DNA from: Terriglobia bacterium
Lineage (GTDB): Bacteria > Acidobacteriota > Terriglobia > Terriglobales > Acidobacteriaceae
Direction of reading: 5' to 3'
Assembly (NCBI GenBank): GCA_020073665.1
Contig: JAIQEU010000005.1
Coordinates: 124,001-188,000 of the forward strand
DNA length: 64,000 nucleotides
Both the position numbers and the translations under genes were made by a program. The notes under the pieces were generated by a model. That model worked only from the letters and a program-made list of their open reading frames with translations. It was not told the DNA's origin and did no database searches. Shown here in pieces: positions 43,852-53,087 of the stretch; position 1 is the stretch's first letter; each line of letters starts with the position of its first letter.

Positions 43852-46173
43852 TCAGAAGCGGAACAGGTACGAGACCTTGACGAAAAACTGGCGGCCGTCG
43901 TTGATGAAGTCGTCCCGCGTAGTGAGCAGGCCGGTCGGGGTAGGCAGCAGACGACGGTCGAGGTTCTGCAGATTGCTGTTGTATCCCACGTAGATGGCCG
44001 TGCCGGGGCTCACCAGGTAGGTGATGAGGAAATCGGCGTTGAAGTTCTTGGTCGGTGACAGCGAGCTGAGGAACGGATTGGACAGCACTGCGTTGTATTG
44101 GAGGATCACACGGGCTGAGAGTTCGCGATTGAACTGGTAGTTCCACTTGCTGCGCAGAATGTGGTTGGTCACGGCGGTGAGCCGCGTGTCGCGCTCGCGG
44201 ATGTGCTCGAGCAAGTAGGTGTTGTCAACACGCAGTCGCCCGGAAGCATGGAGAGTGAGCGTGAAGTTCCCCGAGTCTTCGTGGCCAATCACGGGAATGC
44301 GGCCGGCCGCAGGGTTGTAATTCACCCCCGCTCCGGAGACGAAAAACCAGTTGAAATCAAACTGCTTGAACCAACTGGTGGCACCCTCGATTCCCCAGAA
44401 TGGCTGCGGATACGACTTTACTCTGGTCAGGCCAACGTAGTCCTCGGGACGGAGGAAGACTCCGTCGTATGCAAAGGGATGAAAGTTGACCCAGGTACCG
44501 CGCGTCATGTCGACGCGGAGGCCGGGCAAAGCAAAGTTGTCGAGTCCTGTGCCGCTGTGGTCCCAGATGCTGAACTGCTGCAGGGTCGGGCCCCAGGAGA
44601 TCAGAAACTTGCCTTCGGGACGGAAGAAGTAGCTCCCGTTCAGGTTCTCCTGGCGAATGTCGACCCGATTGACGAAACCGGTTTCGGTGTCGAAGCCGGG
44701 ACTGTAGTCGAGATAGATGGACTGCAGGTTCAACTGGCGGCCGGAACGCTCGAGATCGACCTTGTATCCCGGTCCGGCCGAGTGAGAGCCGTCGGTATTG
44801 AGAGTGGAACTGGTGACGGCTGCGCCCTGCAGGCGCCAGTTCTGGTTGATCTTGATATTGGCGTCAACGCCGCCGACGCGATTGAACCCGCCTCCGAATT
44901 CTCGGTCGGTAAAGATCGCGCCGATGGTGGATTGGTCCAGAATATCGCGGCTGACGCGCGCGATGGTGAAGGTGGCGTGGTCCCCGCTGTGCGGATCGCT
45001 CGGCGGTACGCTTTCGCCAGGTGCTCGATCGTCACTGGCGAGAATGCCTACGGCCCAAGGCCCGGACTTGCCGGTGAGCCGGAGTCCGAACTCGGGATGC
45101 GCGATGCGGCGCGTAAACACCAGATTGATCGGGGTGGTGAAGTAGTTGCTGTTCTCCAGGAAGAACGGCCGCTTTTCCGGGAAGAAAACTTCGAAACGCT
45201 GGTTCACCGTGATCTGCGGCTGGTCTGACTCTACCTGGCTGAAGTCGGGATTGACCGTGCCATCGAGCACGAACCGGTCATGCAGGATGAACTTGGAGTC
45301 GAGACCGACATCGGGCTTGAGGGTGCGGCCCTCGAAAAAAGGGTTATTGGGGTCGCGCTGGTCAATGTCGCGGAAGCTGCGGAACAGCCCGTAAGGAATC
45401 AGTTGCACGTTGCGGCCAGGGGAAATGTGCTCGATGCCGGTCGCGGTTGCGGACTGGTTGAAGCGTCCCTGGATGCGGTTGGAAATGCGCGGCCAGAAAA
45501 TGTTCTCGTTGGTGCGCGGGATGCTGCGGTTCAGAAGGATTCCCCACTCCTGCCGATCGGTATCAGGGAAGCGTAGGCTCTTGAACGGGATCGCGATCAG
45601 CACTAAGTAGCCGCGGTCGGTGAGGCGTCCCTCGGAGCGCCACACGGTGTCAAAGGAGGAGTCGAATCCGTTGAAATCGCCGGCGCCGCCGGTTCCGATT
45701 GCGCCTTCCGTCCACAGAGCATCCCACTGGATGCCAAAGGGATTGGCGGCGAATGCGTAGCCACGGCGAGCGTCGTGGAAGGTGTCAATCATGATTTCTG
45801 CCGAATCGTCGGAGAAGATGTCTTCCCGCCGGGTCATGCGCGCCCGTATCTTGTCCGGTTCCGTGTCCCAGCAGACGAAGACCGCATAGAGATCATGCTG
45901 GTCGTATGCCAGATAGACGTCGGTGTTCTGCGAGGGCTGCGTGCCGTCGGCAGGCTCACGCACGATAAAGCCTGTGACTTTCAGCATGTGGCCGGCCACG
46001 CGGGCGCTCGGCTGCATGCCGTCAAAGTCGGAAAGCGTCGGCGGCACATCAATGCGAGGGACATGGATAGTCGGAGGAGCGCCGAAGACCCAAGGCGTCA
46101 GGACCAGAACCAGGACAACCACCGAAGCCGCCCTGAGCCGAGATTTCCCGTTGCTTTCGAACCCCAGAAGCAT
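43852..46173 (-). CDS. DUF5916 outer-membrane protein with CBM9-like N-terminal domain
   Basis: 773 residues. N-terminal signal (about 15-31), a CBM9-like sugar-binding domain (about 40-215: DVYLAYDQHDLYAVFVCWDTEP, RREDIFSDDSAEIMIDTFHD), then the long DUF5916 region (about 240-773) rich in alternating beta-strand segments and ending in an aromatic strand (KVSYLFRF), as in outer-membrane barrels. Signature pieces are NPDFSQVESDQPQITVNQRFEVFFPEKRPFFLEN. It may handle polysaccharides or proteins at the surface, but this is inferred from the CBM9-like domain. It lies 57 bp upstream of nadE on the same strand. Confidence 0.83.
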   Translation of the reverse strand: MLLGFESNGKSRLRAASVVVLVLVLTPWVFGAPPTIHVPRIDVPPTLSDFDGMQPSARVAGHMLKVTGFIVREPADGTQPSQNTDVYLAYDQHDLYAVFVCWDTEPDKIRARMTRREDIFSDDSAEIMIDTFHDARRGYAFAANPFGIQWDALWTEGAIGTGGAGDFNGFDSSFDTVWRSEGRLTDRGYLVLIAIPFKSLRFPDTDRQEWGILLNRSIPRTNENIFWPRISNRIQGRFNQSATATGIEHISPGRNVQLIPYGLFRSFRDIDQRDPNNPFFEGRTLKPDVGLDSKFILHDRFVLDGTVNPDFSQVESDQPQITVNQRFEVFFPEKRPFFLENSNYFTTPINLVFTRRIAHPEFGLRLTGKSGPWAVGILASDDRAPGESVPPSDPHSGDHATFTIARVSRDILDQSTIGAIFTDREFGGGFNRVGGVDANIKINQNWRLQGAAVTSSTLNTDGSHSAGPGYKVDLERSGRQLNLQSIYLDYSPGFDTETGFVNRVDIRQENLNGSYFFRPEGKFLISWGPTLQQFSIWDHSGTGLDNFALPGLRVDMTRGTWVNFHPFAYDGVFLRPEDYVGLTRVKSYPQPFWGIEGATSWFKQFDFNWFFVSGAGVNYNPAAGRIPVIGHEDSGNFTLTLHASGRLRVDNTYLLEHIRERDTRLTAVTNHILRSKWNYQFNRELSARVILQYNAVLSNPFLSSLSPTKNFNADFLITYLVSPGTAIYVGYNSNLQNLDRRLLPTPTGLLTTRDDFINDGRQFFVKVSYLFRF

Positions 46174-46488
46174 GGTATCGCCCTGTGCCCTCCCGAGCGG
46201 CTTGCCGTGAGTTCCAGGGCCGTCCCTAAGGGTTGTCGGTCAGTTGGACGTCGACCGAGCCTACCGGAGAGCAGGAGATTGTTGTTGTACACCTTCTCGC
46301 CAACTATGTCAGCGGACGGCGTGGAAGCGATACATGGGATCACCGGGATGGGCGGGACGGGGATCTTTGCAGGCAGGTCATCGTCGAGCGCCAAAGGGTA
46401 CACTCGTGGCACAGCCCAATGCGCCCATTGGGTACTCGGTGATGGCCGACTAGAGAAACTTGAGGACCGCCGGAAAGCGGTCCTCATC
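46174..46488. other. Spacer between the TIG lipoprotein gene and the DUF5916 gene
   Basis: About 300 bp without a supported gene, apart from a terminator hairpin at its end (46462-46485). It probably carries the promoter for the minus-strand DUF5916 gene, but no clear box pair is seen. Confidence 0.45.
46462..46485 (-). terminator. Strong hairpin after the TIG lipoprotein gene
   Basis: GAGGACCGC (46462-46470) and GCGGTCCTC (46477-46485) form a perfect 9-bp stem with a 6-nt loop, three bases beyond the stop codon. On the minus strand it is followed by AAGTTTCTC. It is a likely intrinsic terminator. Confidence 0.68.
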
Positions 46489-46881
46489 CTAGTTAATGGT
46501 AAAGTCCATCGGAGCGGAGGTTTCAGACTGTGTACCGCCGCCGTACGGGCCCCCAGGGGTTCCGGGGTTGGTTACCGTAACCTGCACGGTTCCAGCGGTG
46601 GCGATGTCCGCCGCGCTGATCATGGCGACCAACTGGTTCGCGCCCATGGAGACAGTGGTTCGGACCGAACCGTTCCATTTCACCTGGGCCCCACCTGAAA
46701 AGTTGGTCCCGTCGATGGTCAGCATGAAGGCTTGGCCGCCGGCAATGGTGTTAGGAGGGGAGAGCTGGGTAATGGCGGGAACAGTTCCCGGTTTCGCGGG
46801 GGTTGAAGAGTGCGAGCCGTAGCCGCACGCCAGCGTCGACGCAATCACTCCAGCCAGCAATATTGTTTGTAAGGTTCTCAT
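46489..46881 (-). CDS. Small IPT/TIG-domain lipoprotein
   Basis: 130 residues. The lipoprotein signal ends STLAC (Cys near 19), followed by a Ser/Thr/Pro-rich spacer and one IPT/TIG immunoglobulin-like domain (about 34-128: PAITQLSPPNTIAGGQAFMLTIDGTNF, QVKWNGSVRTT, GTVQVTVTNPG). The core is the same as in the three TIG units of the large S8 protease in this window. It is probably anchored at the membrane as an adhesion or scaffolding domain. Function beyond that is unknown. Confidence 0.8.
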   Translation of the reverse strand: MRTLQTILLAGVIASTLACGYGSHSSTPAKPGTVPAITQLSPPNTIAGGQAFMLTIDGTNFSGGAQVKWNGSVRTTVSMGANQLVAMISAADIATAGTVQVTVTNPGTPGGPYGGGTQSETSAPMDFTIN

Positions 46882-47080
46882 AACTTCCTCAGTGGGCAGT
46901 GGCCCGTATCAGAAGTCTAGGAAAGATAAAGAACCGAAACGTCACCAGCACGTAACTTTGGTGTCAAGATTTTGTCAGGCATAAATTGGCGGGGATACCT
47001 GGGGCCACCACGAAAAGATTTGGGCATGAACTTGCTATCGGACGCATGCTTCTCCCCCACGCGGGTCTCGGATCGCCGCC

Positions 47081-48127
47081 TTAACGGCCGAAAGCAGAAA
47101 CCCAAGTCGATGGTTCCGCCAAATTGGGCCCCGAGGGTGGAGGCCCGGGATCGGGCGGGGGTGGGGGTGGCATGGGCCCTGGCTGACCCGACGGGGTCAT
47201 GGTCGGCGCAGCGTTGGGGACATCTTCTCCGGGACGTCTCAAACTAGGGGCATTGGGCGGGCGTTCCGCCGGCTGGCCCTTGGCGACGCTAGGCTGAGGT
47301 TCTAGGATGACTTCCTTCTCGGTGCGGACAACCTTCTCCCCGCCTACTTTCATGGTCTCCACCCGAATGACTTCGTCGCCCACGAAGCGTACAAACTCGA
47401 CGTCCTGAGGCGGGTCGCCGTAGATCCATTCTTCGTATTCGACGTCGCCATCCTTTTCGCGGTCCTTCTTGGGCGCGCGGCCCTTGGCATAAATCACCAT
47501 ATCGCGGTTCATGCCGACCAGGACCTGGTGAGCCTTAATAGCCTCCTTGATCTTTGGCGGGACGGTCTCGAGATAGGCGTCGAGTGGCGATTTGGAGTCG
47601 AAATCGAAAACCGGGCGAAGCTGATCCTTCAGTTGCTGCGGTGTCAACTCGGGCACGTAGCGGTCAAAAGCCAGGTCAACGTAGGAGCCGCGCGGGTTGG
47701 CACTGGAATCACTCGGCGTAATCGGGGTGGAGCCGCCCGAACCGCTGATCTGGATGCGCTGGTACCACTTGGCTTTCTTGATCGGCCCGCCGTTGATTTC
47801 GAAATGAATGTGGTCGCTCTTGATTTCGATATTGGTGATGCGCGCCTGGTCGCCGGGCTTTACCGCCGGCCCCCACATCGCGATCAACCCCCGGAGTTCC
47901 TCGGTGCGGGGCGAAATCTGGCCGTTCTTGAGCGTGAGCCCCTTCTTCCCCATCGGAAAGGGCGTTCGGATATACACCAGTTCAGCGTTGAAGGCGCGCA
48001 TGAGATCCTGGCGCGTCTCCTTCGACATGGGCGGAAGGGCGGAGGATGGCTTCTGGTCGCCAGCAGCCGCAACAGCTACGCATACCATCAGGAAAGGAAG
48101 GAGAAGCGAAAGGTAGCGTGGCTTCAT
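47081..48127 (-). CDS. Secreted protein of unknown function with Pro-rich C terminus
   Basis: 348 residues. A signal peptide (MKPRYLSLLLPFLMVCVAVAAAG) starts at the ATG at 48127; a longer frame upstream is not supported. The middle (about 40-255) has mixed alpha/beta segments such as LVYIRTPFPMGKKGLTLKNGQI, and EYEEWIYGDPPQDVEFVRFVGDEVIRVETMKVGGE, the latter reminiscent of short acidobacterial domains that bind or measure charged ligands. The last 85 residues are Pro/Gly-rich (GQPGPMPPPPPPDPGPPP), likely unstructured. No known domain is recognised. Confidence 0.65.
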   Translation of the reverse strand: MKPRYLSLLLPFLMVCVAVAAAGDQKPSSALPPMSKETRQDLMRAFNAELVYIRTPFPMGKKGLTLKNGQISPRTEELRGLIAMWGPAVKPGDQARITNIEIKSDHIHFEINGGPIKKAKWYQRIQISGSGGSTPITPSDSSANPRGSYVDLAFDRYVPELTPQQLKDQLRPVFDFDSKSPLDAYLETVPPKIKEAIKAHQVLVGMNRDMVIYAKGRAPKKDREKDGDVEYEEWIYGDPPQDVEFVRFVGDEVIRVETMKVGGEKVVRTEKEVILEPQPSVAKGQPAERPPNAPSLRRPGEDVPNAAPTMTPSGQPGPMPPPPPPDPGPPPSGPNLAEPSTWVSAFGR

Positions 48128-48229
48128 GCGACACCCCGGGGCCGATATTAAGCTGATTATAACGCCGATTGCCCCGCGCGGCTCGCGGCAAATCGGCGGC
48201 CCGAACATTGGGCAGGACGAGGTCCTGTC

Positions 48230-49267
48230 TCAGACCGAAGAGCTGAAGCGCAGTCCGTCCCGCGCCACTTGCAGCGGAAGCACGCGCCCGCCGTTATCCC
48301 CGATGGCGGTGGCCACGCGGCTGGCGGCGCCTTTCTCTACCAGGAAGATGACGCAGCCCCCTCCGCCCGCGCCGCAGGCTTTGGCCGCGAGGCCTCCGTT
48401 CTTCGCGGCCGCGGTCACCAGTTTGTCGATCAGCGGCGTGGTAATGCCGGGCGCGTTAGTGCGTCGGAATTTCCATTCTTCGCGCAGCAACTTGGCAACG
48501 TCCTGCCAGTCTCCGCGGACCAAAGCCTGATGCATGGCGCGGGCGATGCTCGAAATACGCTCGAAATTGCGGAACACGCGTTTGTCGCCGTTAATGTGGG
48601 CCTTGAAGACTTCCCAGTTATTGATGCCCGACTGCCGCGGTGCGCCAGTGTAGGCAAGTACAAAACGGGATTCGATTTCCTCCGGCGCGACCGGCACGGC
48701 TTCCCGGTGAATGCCGTCGGCATCGAGGTGGATAGCGCTTACCGACCCGTAGAGCGCCGGGTAGTAGTCCTGGCAGCCGGTGGGAACCTGGATAATCTGG
48801 GCCTCGACGTTCTGCGCGATTACACGCATTTGCTCAAGTGTTAGATTACGGTCGGTAAAGCGCGCCAGGGCTGCAGTGGCAGCGATCATCAGGGCAGACG
48901 ATCCGGAGATTCCAGCGCCGGCCGGTGACTCCGAGTTGGTCTCGATGAGCAGCCCTTCCTTGGGCGCAAAGAACTGCAACAGCCGGGCCGCCAACGGAAG
49001 GCGGAAGCTGCTTGTCCGGCGGAGGTCGTCGAAGCTGGCGAAATTCTCTTCCTTGTTGGTGTCGAGCGAGCGCAGGTGGACCTGCTTGCCCTTGAGCGGA
49101 GTGACGCGGCATGTGGTCAGGATATTGACCGCGAAATTCAGGGTAAGCGCGCCGGGATGAAACAGGTACAGCGGCCAGAGGTCGATGGTGCCTCCGGCCA
49201 GATCGGCGCGGCAGGGCGCCTGAGCTACGATCGTGGGCCCGGCTGGGCTGTAGGTCGGTTTGCGCAT
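48230..49267 (-). CDS. GHMP-family sugar kinase (heptose-phosphate/galactokinase type)
   Basis: 345 residues. GHMP motifs: motif 1 APCRADLAGGTIDLWP near residue 16, motif 2 SPAGAGISGSSALMIAA (ATP loop) near 108, and motif 3 KACGAGGGGCVIFL near 300. The layout resembles D-glycero-D-manno-heptose-7-phosphate kinases (HddA) and L-fucokinase/galactokinase-like enzymes, but no other heptose genes lie here, so the substrate is open. ATG at 49267 chosen; the nine-codon upstream extension is not needed. A PLP decarboxylase gene lies 88 bp upstream on the same strand. Confidence 0.82.
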   Translation of the reverse strand: MRKPTYSPAGPTIVAQAPCRADLAGGTIDLWPLYLFHPGALTLNFAVNILTTCRVTPLKGKQVHLRSLDTNKEENFASFDDLRRTSSFRLPLAARLLQFFAPKEGLLIETNSESPAGAGISGSSALMIAATAALARFTDRNLTLEQMRVIAQNVEAQIIQVPTGCQDYYPALYGSVSAIHLDADGIHREAVPVAPEEIESRFVLAYTGAPRQSGINNWEVFKAHINGDKRVFRNFERISSIARAMHQALVRGDWQDVAKLLREEWKFRRTNAPGITTPLIDKLVTAAAKNGGLAAKACGAGGGGCVIFLVEKGAASRVATAIGDNGGRVLPLQVARDGLRFSSSV

Positions 49268-49354
49268 GCAGTGTTTGTACCACGATGGCTGCATGCCCGC
49301 GCAGTGCTTTGGCGGGCGCGGCCCGGAGCGATTACAAGTCGCGGGAGCAGGGTG

Positions 49355-50764
49355 CTACTTCACAGCGGCCAGGACTTCCGGCACTACACTATCCACATCA
49401 GCTTCGCTGGTGCGGTGGTTGACGAGGCAGGCTCGCAGGCAGAACTTGCCGCCCAGCACGGCGTTCGAAAGATAGATGCGTCCGCGTTGCACAACCCGTT
49501 GCAACAGCTCCCGGTTGATGCGATTGAGGTCCTCTTCGGAAACTGGCTCGCTCCCTTTGTAGCGGAAGCAGACCGCGCTCAACCCCACGGGGGCGAGCAC
49601 TTCCAGTTCAGGCTGTGCGGTGATGGCTGCGGCCAGGCGCTGCGCCAGATCCAGATCCTTCCGGATGGCGGCGCGGAAGGCGGGCAGGCCGTGATAGCGC
49701 AGCGATAGCCACAGCTTCAGCGCGCGGAATCGGCGGGACAGCTCCAACGATTCTTCAAAGAATGCAAACCCTTCGATGGGGTCAGCGCTGAGCGTCCGAG
49801 CATAGTCGCCGGTGTGCGAGAAGGCGGTGCGGGCGGCAGCCGCGTCACGATACAGCAGGCAACCGCAATCCAGGGGCTGGTAAAGCCATTTGTGCGGGTC
49901 GAGCGAAAGCGAGTCAGCCAGCTCAAGACCACGGAATTTTTCAGGCATCGCCATGGCCGCCAGGGCCCCGTAGGCGCCGTCCACATGCAGCCAGATCCGG
50001 TGACGCTTCGCGATTTCGGCGATTTCGGGCAGCGGATCAATCGCGCCAGTGTTTACTGTGCCAGCAGACGCAACAATCGCTACGGGCGTCTTCCCCGCCG
50101 CGAGATCGCGCTCGATGCTGTGCTCAAGCTCCGCGGTGATCATGCGGAAGTCATCGCCCGATGGGATCAGGCGCAGGTTCTCGCGGCCAACCCCCAGCAA
50201 GGCGATGCTCTTCGGAATCGACATGTGGACTTCGGTGGAAGCATAGAACGTGCCTTGCGGAGCACTGCGCAGTCCACGCTCGTTGGCCGGGAGCTGGGCC
50301 TCACGCGCCATCGCCAGGGCCATCAGATTGGCGGAAGAGCCGCCGCCGGTGAGAGTGCCATGAAAGCCGGTGCATCCGATCGACCGGGACAGCCATTCGA
50401 GCACGGTGCGCTCGATGGTGACGGCCGCCGGCCCAGATCGCCATGCGGTCACATTCTGGTTCAGCACGCTGGCAAACAAGTCGGCCAGGGCGCCCACCGG
50501 TTCCCCCGACCCCAGCACGTATCCGAAGAAGCGGCCGTTCTGTTTCCGGGAGTAGTCGGCGACCTGCTTCAGCGTGTCCAAAGCGGCTCCGCCCAAGCCC
50601 ACCTCCGGAGGGGCAGTGTGGAACAACTGCTCCACCTCAGCAGCGTTGGTGGAAGGAAAGGTAGGGGTTGAATCCAGGTCAGCCAGATAGTTGGCAGCCA
50701 TCTCCGTTACTTGGCCGGCCAGACGGCGGAATTCGTCAGGGGAGATACCGAGCGGGGATGCCAT
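49355..50764 (-). CDS. PLP-dependent amino acid decarboxylase (group II, aromatic type)
   Basis: 469 residues of the group II decarboxylase family (aromatic-L-amino-acid, glutamate or tyrosine decarboxylases). PLP-binding features: TGGGSSANLMAL, HVDGAYGALAAM, and SLDPHKWLYQP with the Schiff-base Lys (near 290). The typical NGRFFGYVLGSGEPVGALADL segment is at about 75. The substrate is not determined; aromatic amino acids are likely by family. The ATG at 50764 begins the conserved N terminus; the upstream extension is spacer DNA. No cofactor-linked neighbour suggests a pathway. Confidence 0.87.
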   Translation of the reverse strand: MASPLGISPDEFRRLAGQVTEMAANYLADLDSTPTFPSTNAAEVEQLFHTAPPEVGLGGAALDTLKQVADYSRKQNGRFFGYVLGSGEPVGALADLFASVLNQNVTAWRSGPAAVTIERTVLEWLSRSIGCTGFHGTLTGGGSSANLMALAMAREAQLPANERGLRSAPQGTFYASTEVHMSIPKSIALLGVGRENLRLIPSGDDFRMITAELEHSIERDLAAGKTPVAIVASAGTVNTGAIDPLPEIAEIAKRHRIWLHVDGAYGALAAMAMPEKFRGLELADSLSLDPHKWLYQPLDCGCLLYRDAAAARTAFSHTGDYARTLSADPIEGFAFFEESLELSRRFRALKLWLSLRYHGLPAFRAAIRKDLDLAQRLAAAITAQPELEVLAPVGLSAVCFRYKGSEPVSEEDLNRINRELLQRVVQRGRIYLSNAVLGGKFCLRACLVNHRTSEADVDSVVPEVLAAVK

Positions 50765-50938
50765 GGTCGGGATTCTACACGCCGCCGGACGGGGTGGCCG
50801 GACTGCTTGTCTGGCGTGGTTTTTCCACGCATTACGCCGTTGACAACTGGGCCGGTTTGGAGGAAACTCTGCCCACGTTCCACTTCGCTGCATCCAGCCT
50901 GAAGCAGCGAATCTGACTCTGGCCGCTTAGTTGTCGCG

Positions 50939-52387
50939 ATGGCTTATTCCCCGTTACCGACTCCACCTCCCCCCGGGGTGCCGGAAGCGAAGTCTTTCCT
51001 GCAGCGACGCTCTCTTGTTGCCCAAAACAAGGAGGTAGCGCCGCCGAGTGACACCTCTACCACCCTCAGAACTTTGAACCAGGCGATTGCCGCAAACACC
51101 TTCGACCCGGACGTGATCCTGGGCACGATTGCGGAAGCCGCCCAGGCGTTGACCCAGGCAAGTGCGGCGGCGGTGGCCCTGTACCGCGACGGGGCGGTGA
51201 TCTGCCGCGGCCGGAGCGGAGAGATTGCCCCGGAAATCGGCTCACGGCTCAGCGTGGATTCAGGCGTCTCCGGCGAATGCCTTCGTACTGGGAAAATCCT
51301 GCGCTGTGACGATACCCAGCGCGACTACCGTGCCGATCCCGAGGTGTGCCGCCGCTTGGGATTGCGGTCGATCGCCGTGGTTCCGGTGCGCAGAGAACAT
51401 CAGACCATCGGCATCGTGGAAGCGTTCTCGACTCGCACCTACGCCTTTGCTGAAGAACACATGGATGCGCTCCGCCACCTGGCGGATCTGGCCGAAACCG
51501 CCTACGCGCGGGAATTCGGCGTTCCTGCTCCGGCAGAAGCTCGGCCGCCTCAAGCTCCTATTGAAAGCGCACCGGTTGCGGGCGTCATGGCTCGCGCCGG
51601 AGATGTGGTCGCTAGCGGGCTTCGAGTAGGGTTCTCTGAAAAAAATCGGCGATACCTGATAGCGGGAACAGCCGCGGTGATGCTGTTGTTGCTGGTGATG
51701 GTGGGTCTACGGTTCTGGCCCAAACCGGCGGCCGAAACTACAGCGCAGGCTGCGGCCGCGCCCTCAACGGTGGAAGTCAGCACACCGGCGGCGGCCGCCT
51801 CCCTAGTATGGAAGCCCAGTCCGGGGCGCGTCGACGCATCCAAGTCTAGGGGCTTGCCTAGCGGCGTCCAACCCGCCTCTGTGGTGGAGAAGCTAGCTCT
51901 GGACAGCCCCAAGACTGCCGCCCCAACGCAAGAAAATACCGCGCCAGATTCGACAATTGCGGCTCCGTCGAGCGCGGCCAACGTGCCCCCTTCGCCACAA
52001 CCGGGCGCGGGCGACGTCGATGCGCCCAAACTGGTAGCCACAAGTCCGGATGCGGCACCCATCGGGAATTTGGTCTCCGTCCCGGCGACTATTCCCGCCT
52101 TCGGGTCTCCAGTCTCGGAGGGCGTTTCGCCAGGGGTACTCATTCATAGGGTTCAGCCGATTTATCCGGTCGAAGCCCTTCCCTCCCGACTGGAAGGCGC
52201 CGTCGTTCTGCAGGCGACCATTGCCGAGAACGGAAACGTCCGGGACCTGAAGATCGTTAGCGGACATCCGACGCTCGCCCGGGCGGCCGCCGATGCGGTT
52301 TCGCAATGGCGTTACCGGCCGTATCTGCTGAACGGCAAACCCATTGCCATGCAAACGCAGATCACGATTACCTTCAAGGCACAGTAG
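50939..52387 (+). CDS. GAF-domain protein fused to membrane helix and TonB C-terminal domain
   Basis: 482 residues. A GAF domain (about 42-190: LGTIAEAAQALTQASAAAVALYRDG, GLRSIAVVPVRREHQTIGIVEAFS) lies on the cytoplasmic side. One membrane helix (YLIAGTAAVMLLLLVMVGLRFW, about 238-259) is followed by a long Pro/Ala/Ser-rich periplasmic stretch (about 262-395) and a TonB C-terminal domain (about 397-482: VLIHRVQPIYPVEALPSRLEGAVVLQATIAENGNV, WRYRPYLLNGKPIAMQTQITITF). It could couple a cytoplasmic GAF signal to an outer-membrane receptor. No ExbB/ExbD genes are nearby. Confidence 0.82.
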   Translation: MAYSPLPTPPPPGVPEAKSFLQRRSLVAQNKEVAPPSDTSTTLRTLNQAIAANTFDPDVILGTIAEAAQALTQASAAAVALYRDGAVICRGRSGEIAPEIGSRLSVDSGVSGECLRTGKILRCDDTQRDYRADPEVCRRLGLRSIAVVPVRREHQTIGIVEAFSTRTYAFAEEHMDALRHLADLAETAYAREFGVPAPAEARPPQAPIESAPVAGVMARAGDVVASGLRVGFSEKNRRYLIAGTAAVMLLLLVMVGLRFWPKPAAETTAQAAAAPSTVEVSTPAAAASLVWKPSPGRVDASKSRGLPSGVQPASVVEKLALDSPKTAAPTQENTAPDSTIAAPSSAANVPPSPQPGAGDVDAPKLVATSPDAAPIGNLVSVPATIPAFGSPVSEGVSPGVLIHRVQPIYPVEALPSRLEGAVVLQATIAENGNVRDLKIVSGHPTLARAAADAVSQWRYRPYLLNGKPIAMQTQITITFKAQ

Positions 52388-52410
52388 AGGTCTGGGGCAG
52401 GGCTCGCTGG

Positions 52411-52971
52411 CTAGGACAAATTCAGCGCCTGCTTGAACGATCCGCGCTGCTTTTGGATCTTTTCCTGCAGCAAGGTGATGGCGTAGATCAACTGCTCAGG
52501 ACGCGGAGGGCATCCTGGAACGTACACATCCACGGGAATTACCTGGTTCACGCTCTGCACCAGCGCGTAGTTGTTGAATACCCCTCCCGACGTCGCGCAA
52601 GCTCCCATCGAGATCACCCATTTGGGTTCGGGCATCTGTTCCCAGAGTTGGCGGATGACGGGTGCCATCTTGTTGGAGACGCGTCCGGCTATGATGATCA
52701 AGTCTGATTGCCGGGGCGAGGGACGAAACACTTCCGCGCCGAAGCGTGCGATGTCGAAACGCGAGGCGCCCATGGACATCATTTCGATGGCGCAGCAGGC
52801 CAGTCCAAACGTCATCGGCCAGATGGAGTTCTTGCGCGTCCAGTTGACCGCGGAATCCAGAGTCGTCAACACGATCCCCTCAGGCGCAGGGTTGCCGTAA
52901 GTAAGTTCCTTGACGACTTTCTTGCCGTTCTCGGTAGTGACGTAGCTGCCGAAGCTGAGTTCGCCGGGCAT
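52411..52971 (-). CDS. nuoB: NADH-quinone oxidoreductase subunit B (solitary)
   Basis: 186 residues. NuoB carries the N2 Fe-S cluster of complex I. The cluster Cys pattern is visible in [20 protein letters not shown] and VPGCPPRPE, together with [23 protein letters not shown]. Start ATG 52971 fits the family; six upstream codons also read in frame. Unlike most bacteria no nuoA, nuoC or nuoD gene is next to it. It is flanked by an inverted-repeat element and a dehydrogenase gene. Confidence 0.94.
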   Translation of the reverse strand: MPGELSFGSYVTTENGKKVVKELTYGNPAPEGIVLTTLDSAVNWTRKNSIWPMTFGLACCAIEMMSMGASRFDIARFGAEVFRPSPRQSDLIIIAGRVSNKMAPVIRQLWEQMPEPKWVISMGACATSGGVFNNYALVQSVNQVIPVDVYVPGCPPRPEQLIYAITLLQEKIQKQRGSFKQALNLS

Positions 52972-52989
52972 GTTCCCTATTGTACCCAA

Positions 52990-53087
52990 CCTAAACCAAA
53001 ACCGCAGGAGACGCTGAGGACTCTTCTCAAGAAAAAAGAATTCAAATTGCTCTGTGTCCCCCGCGTCCCCTGCGGTTTTGGTTTAGG
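52990..53087. repeat. 98-bp element with perfect 19-bp terminal inverted repeats
   Basis: The arm at 52990-53008 (CCTAAACCAAAACCGCAGG) is an exact reverse complement of the arm at 53069-53087. Inside, GACGCTGAGG and the reverse complement of CCCGCGTCC continue the pairing imperfectly. The right arm overlaps the last codons of the downstream-listed dehydrogenase gene. Element size and perfect ends fit a small palindromic or MITE-like insertion, or a very strong bidirectional terminator; the centre is A-rich. Confidence 0.72.
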
